Shown here in pieces: positions 4,076 through 5,120 of a stretch of DNA of 5,120 nt. Location of the stretch: the NCBI GenBank assembly GCA_003661905.1, contig QMXA01000108.1, forward strand, positions 1 through 5,120, written 5' to 3'. Both the position numbers and the translations under genes were made by a program. The notes below the pieces were generated by a model, which made no database searches, was not told the origin of the DNA, and saw nothing but the letters and a program-made list of their open reading frames with translations. Position 1 is the first letter of the stretch, and each line of letters opens with the position of its first letter. The DNA comes from Thermoprotei archaeon. Its GTDB lineage: Archaea > Thermoproteota > Thermoprotei_A > Sulfolobales > Ignisphaeraceae.

Positions 4076-5120
4076 TTAAACTGGCTTAGGAGGTAGTAGT
4101 TCTAATCCTGTAGTTTCTTTGAATCCCATAGCTATATTGAAGCTTTGAATAGCCTGACCAGCTGCACCTTTGACTAAGTTATCTATTGCACAGAATGATG
4201 TTAATCTCCTTACGCGTTTTTCAATAGCAAATCCTATATCTGCAAAATTACTCCCAATGACGTACTTAGGATCAGGGTAACCTGGTGGAATACTATGAAT
4301 TATTCTAATGAATGGTTCGTTGCTATAAGTAGATACATAGTATCTAAGTAAAGATAAATTATCGATCTCATTAATTAACCATGTATGTGTTGATGCAAGG
4401 ACACCTCTTATACTACTGACTGCATGAGGTATGAGCGATACCCTAACTTCTTCATTTATAAGATTACTAATTTCCTGCTCAACTTCAGCTGAGTGTCTAT
4501 GTCCTTTAGCATTGTAAGGTCTAATACACCCCTCTCTTTCTGGATGATGACTCCCTAGAGTCGGTTTATATCCTCTTTCACTACTACCTGCCTTTATATC
4601 AATAATTATCCTGCTGATATCTATTAAATTATACTTAACTAATGGTAGTAGGGAAAGTATGGCCGCTGTTGCATTACATCCAGGAACCGCTATTAGCTCT
4701 GCATTTCTCAGTTCGTTTCTATGAAGTTCAGGTAGACCATAAACGGACTTTTTTAGTAGATCGGGATAAGGATGTTCAAAACCATACCATAATTTATACT
4801 TCTCAGGATCCTTAAGTCGGAAGTCTGCACTTAGATCAATAACCTTAAGACCTACCTCTAATAACCTGGGTACGTATTTTAATGACTCACCATGTGGTAA
4901 TGCGAGAAATACTACATCACTTAACTTTGTTATTACATCAATGTTTAATTTATTAAAACGTAAGCCTTTGTAATAATTCCTTAGATTGAAGTGAATGAAG
5001 TGAATGGGTTTTCCTACGTACTCTCTAGAGGTTACTACACTTACTTCAGTATTTGGATGTTGTGTAAATAATCTTAATAACTCACCCCCAGTATATCCTG
5101 AAGCTCCTATAATAGCTACT
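4076..5120 (-). CDS. lysY: LysY, [LysW]-aminoadipyl/glutamyl-phosphate reductase (5' end cut by window)
   Basis: 347 codons are visible, ending LELLPPKPV and TAA at 4076-4078; only a few N-terminal residues lie beyond the window. The family (ArgC/LysY) reduces the acyl phosphate made by LysZ to a semialdehyde with NADPH. The nucleotide loop VAIIGASGYTGGELLR opens the visible part. FLALPHGES is near residue 75 and VIDLSADFR near 93. The catalytic cysteine is in VPGCNATAA (Cys148), where ArgC proteins usually have GCYPTA. HRHSAEVEQE (207-216) supplies the conserved histidines. KAGSSERG (177-184) replaces ArgC's KSGVSGAG, a pattern fitting LysY. The frame is unbroken and length matches the family (about 350). 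It is first in the visible operon, 15 nt before lysZ; its promoter and any lysW/lysX partners lie outside. Lysine versus arginine use is undetermined. Confidence 0.92.
   Translation of the reverse strand, partial: VAIIGASGYTGGELLRLFTQHPNTEVSVVTSREYVGKPIHFIHFNLRNYYKGLRFNKLNIDVITKLSDVVFLALPHGESLKYVPRLLEVGLKVIDLSADFRLKDPEKYKLWYGFEHPYPDLLKKSVYGLPELHRNELRNAELIAVPGCNATAAILSLLPLVKYNLIDISRIIIDIKAGSSERGYKPTLGSHHPEREGCIRPYNAKGHRHSAEVEQEISNLINEEVRVSLIPHAVSSIRGVLASTHTWLINEIDNLSLLRYYVSTYSNEPFIRIIHSIPPGYPDPKYVIGSNFADIGFAIEKRVRRLTSFCAIDNLVKGAAGQAIQSFNIAMGFKETTGLELLPPKPV

Noticed and set aside
3708..4079. Plus-strand open frame of 123 codons
   Set aside because: It is antisense to the well-conserved lysZ; its hydrophobic composition is what the reverse strand of AT-rich coding DNA gives.
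1..5120. CRISPR array, tRNA or rRNA genes
   Set aside because: I saw no regularly spaced repeats, cloverleaf or rRNA-like blocks on either strand.

Overview
The window looks like a piece of a hyperthermophilic or thermophilic archaeon of the Thermoproteota (Crenarchaeota). This rests on AT-rich DNA, heavy AGA/AGG and ATA codon use, TATA-type promoters, Shine-Dalgarno motifs of the GGTG type, a LysW-type lysine/arginine gene set in the order lysY-lysZ-lysM as in Sulfolobales, and an archaeal TnpB. I cannot name the species.

Right half (2832-5120, minus strand): a compact operon lysY > lysZ > lysM. LysY (N-acyl-gamma-glutamyl/aminoadipyl-phosphate reductase type) lacks only its first few residues at the window edge. 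LysZ is the matching amino-acid kinase, starting 15 nt after the lysY stop. LysM is an Lrp/AsnC regulator overlapping lysZ by ATGA. All three reading frames look intact. In known relatives these enzymes act on substrates carried on the protein LysW, for lysine (from alpha-aminoadipate) and/or ornithine/arginine (from glutamate).

Middle and left (118-345 and 1866-2651, minus strand): the ruins of two genes expected at the start of the alpha-aminoadipate route. The first is a homocitrate/isopropylmalate/Re-citrate-synthase-like gene with two frameshifts. Its 3' part is missing and it is fused, in frame, to the tail of an isopropylmalate/homoisocitrate-dehydrogenase-like gene. That chimera was later split by a mobile element of about 1,520 bp (346-1865).

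The mobile element carries an apparently intact 400-residue TnpB (RuvC D/E/D residues and four-Cys zinc finger present) on the minus strand and a divergent gene for a 47-residue protein on the plus strand. It has no transposase/recombinase gene (tnpA). The two genes share a short intergenic region with a palindromic TATA box set between inverted GAGTAC/GTACTC copies, and two perfect inverted repeats in the presumed tnpB leader. Comparing the interrupted dehydrogenase with its family fixes the element ends to within 2 bp and shows the same CC/GG dinucleotide at both junctions, as expected for IS607-type serine-recombinase insertion.

Taken together, the locus has lost its homocitrate-forming and oxidising steps (unless other copies exist) while keeping lysYZM. 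This suggests the LysW machinery now serves ornithine/arginine synthesis, or takes aminoadipate from another source.
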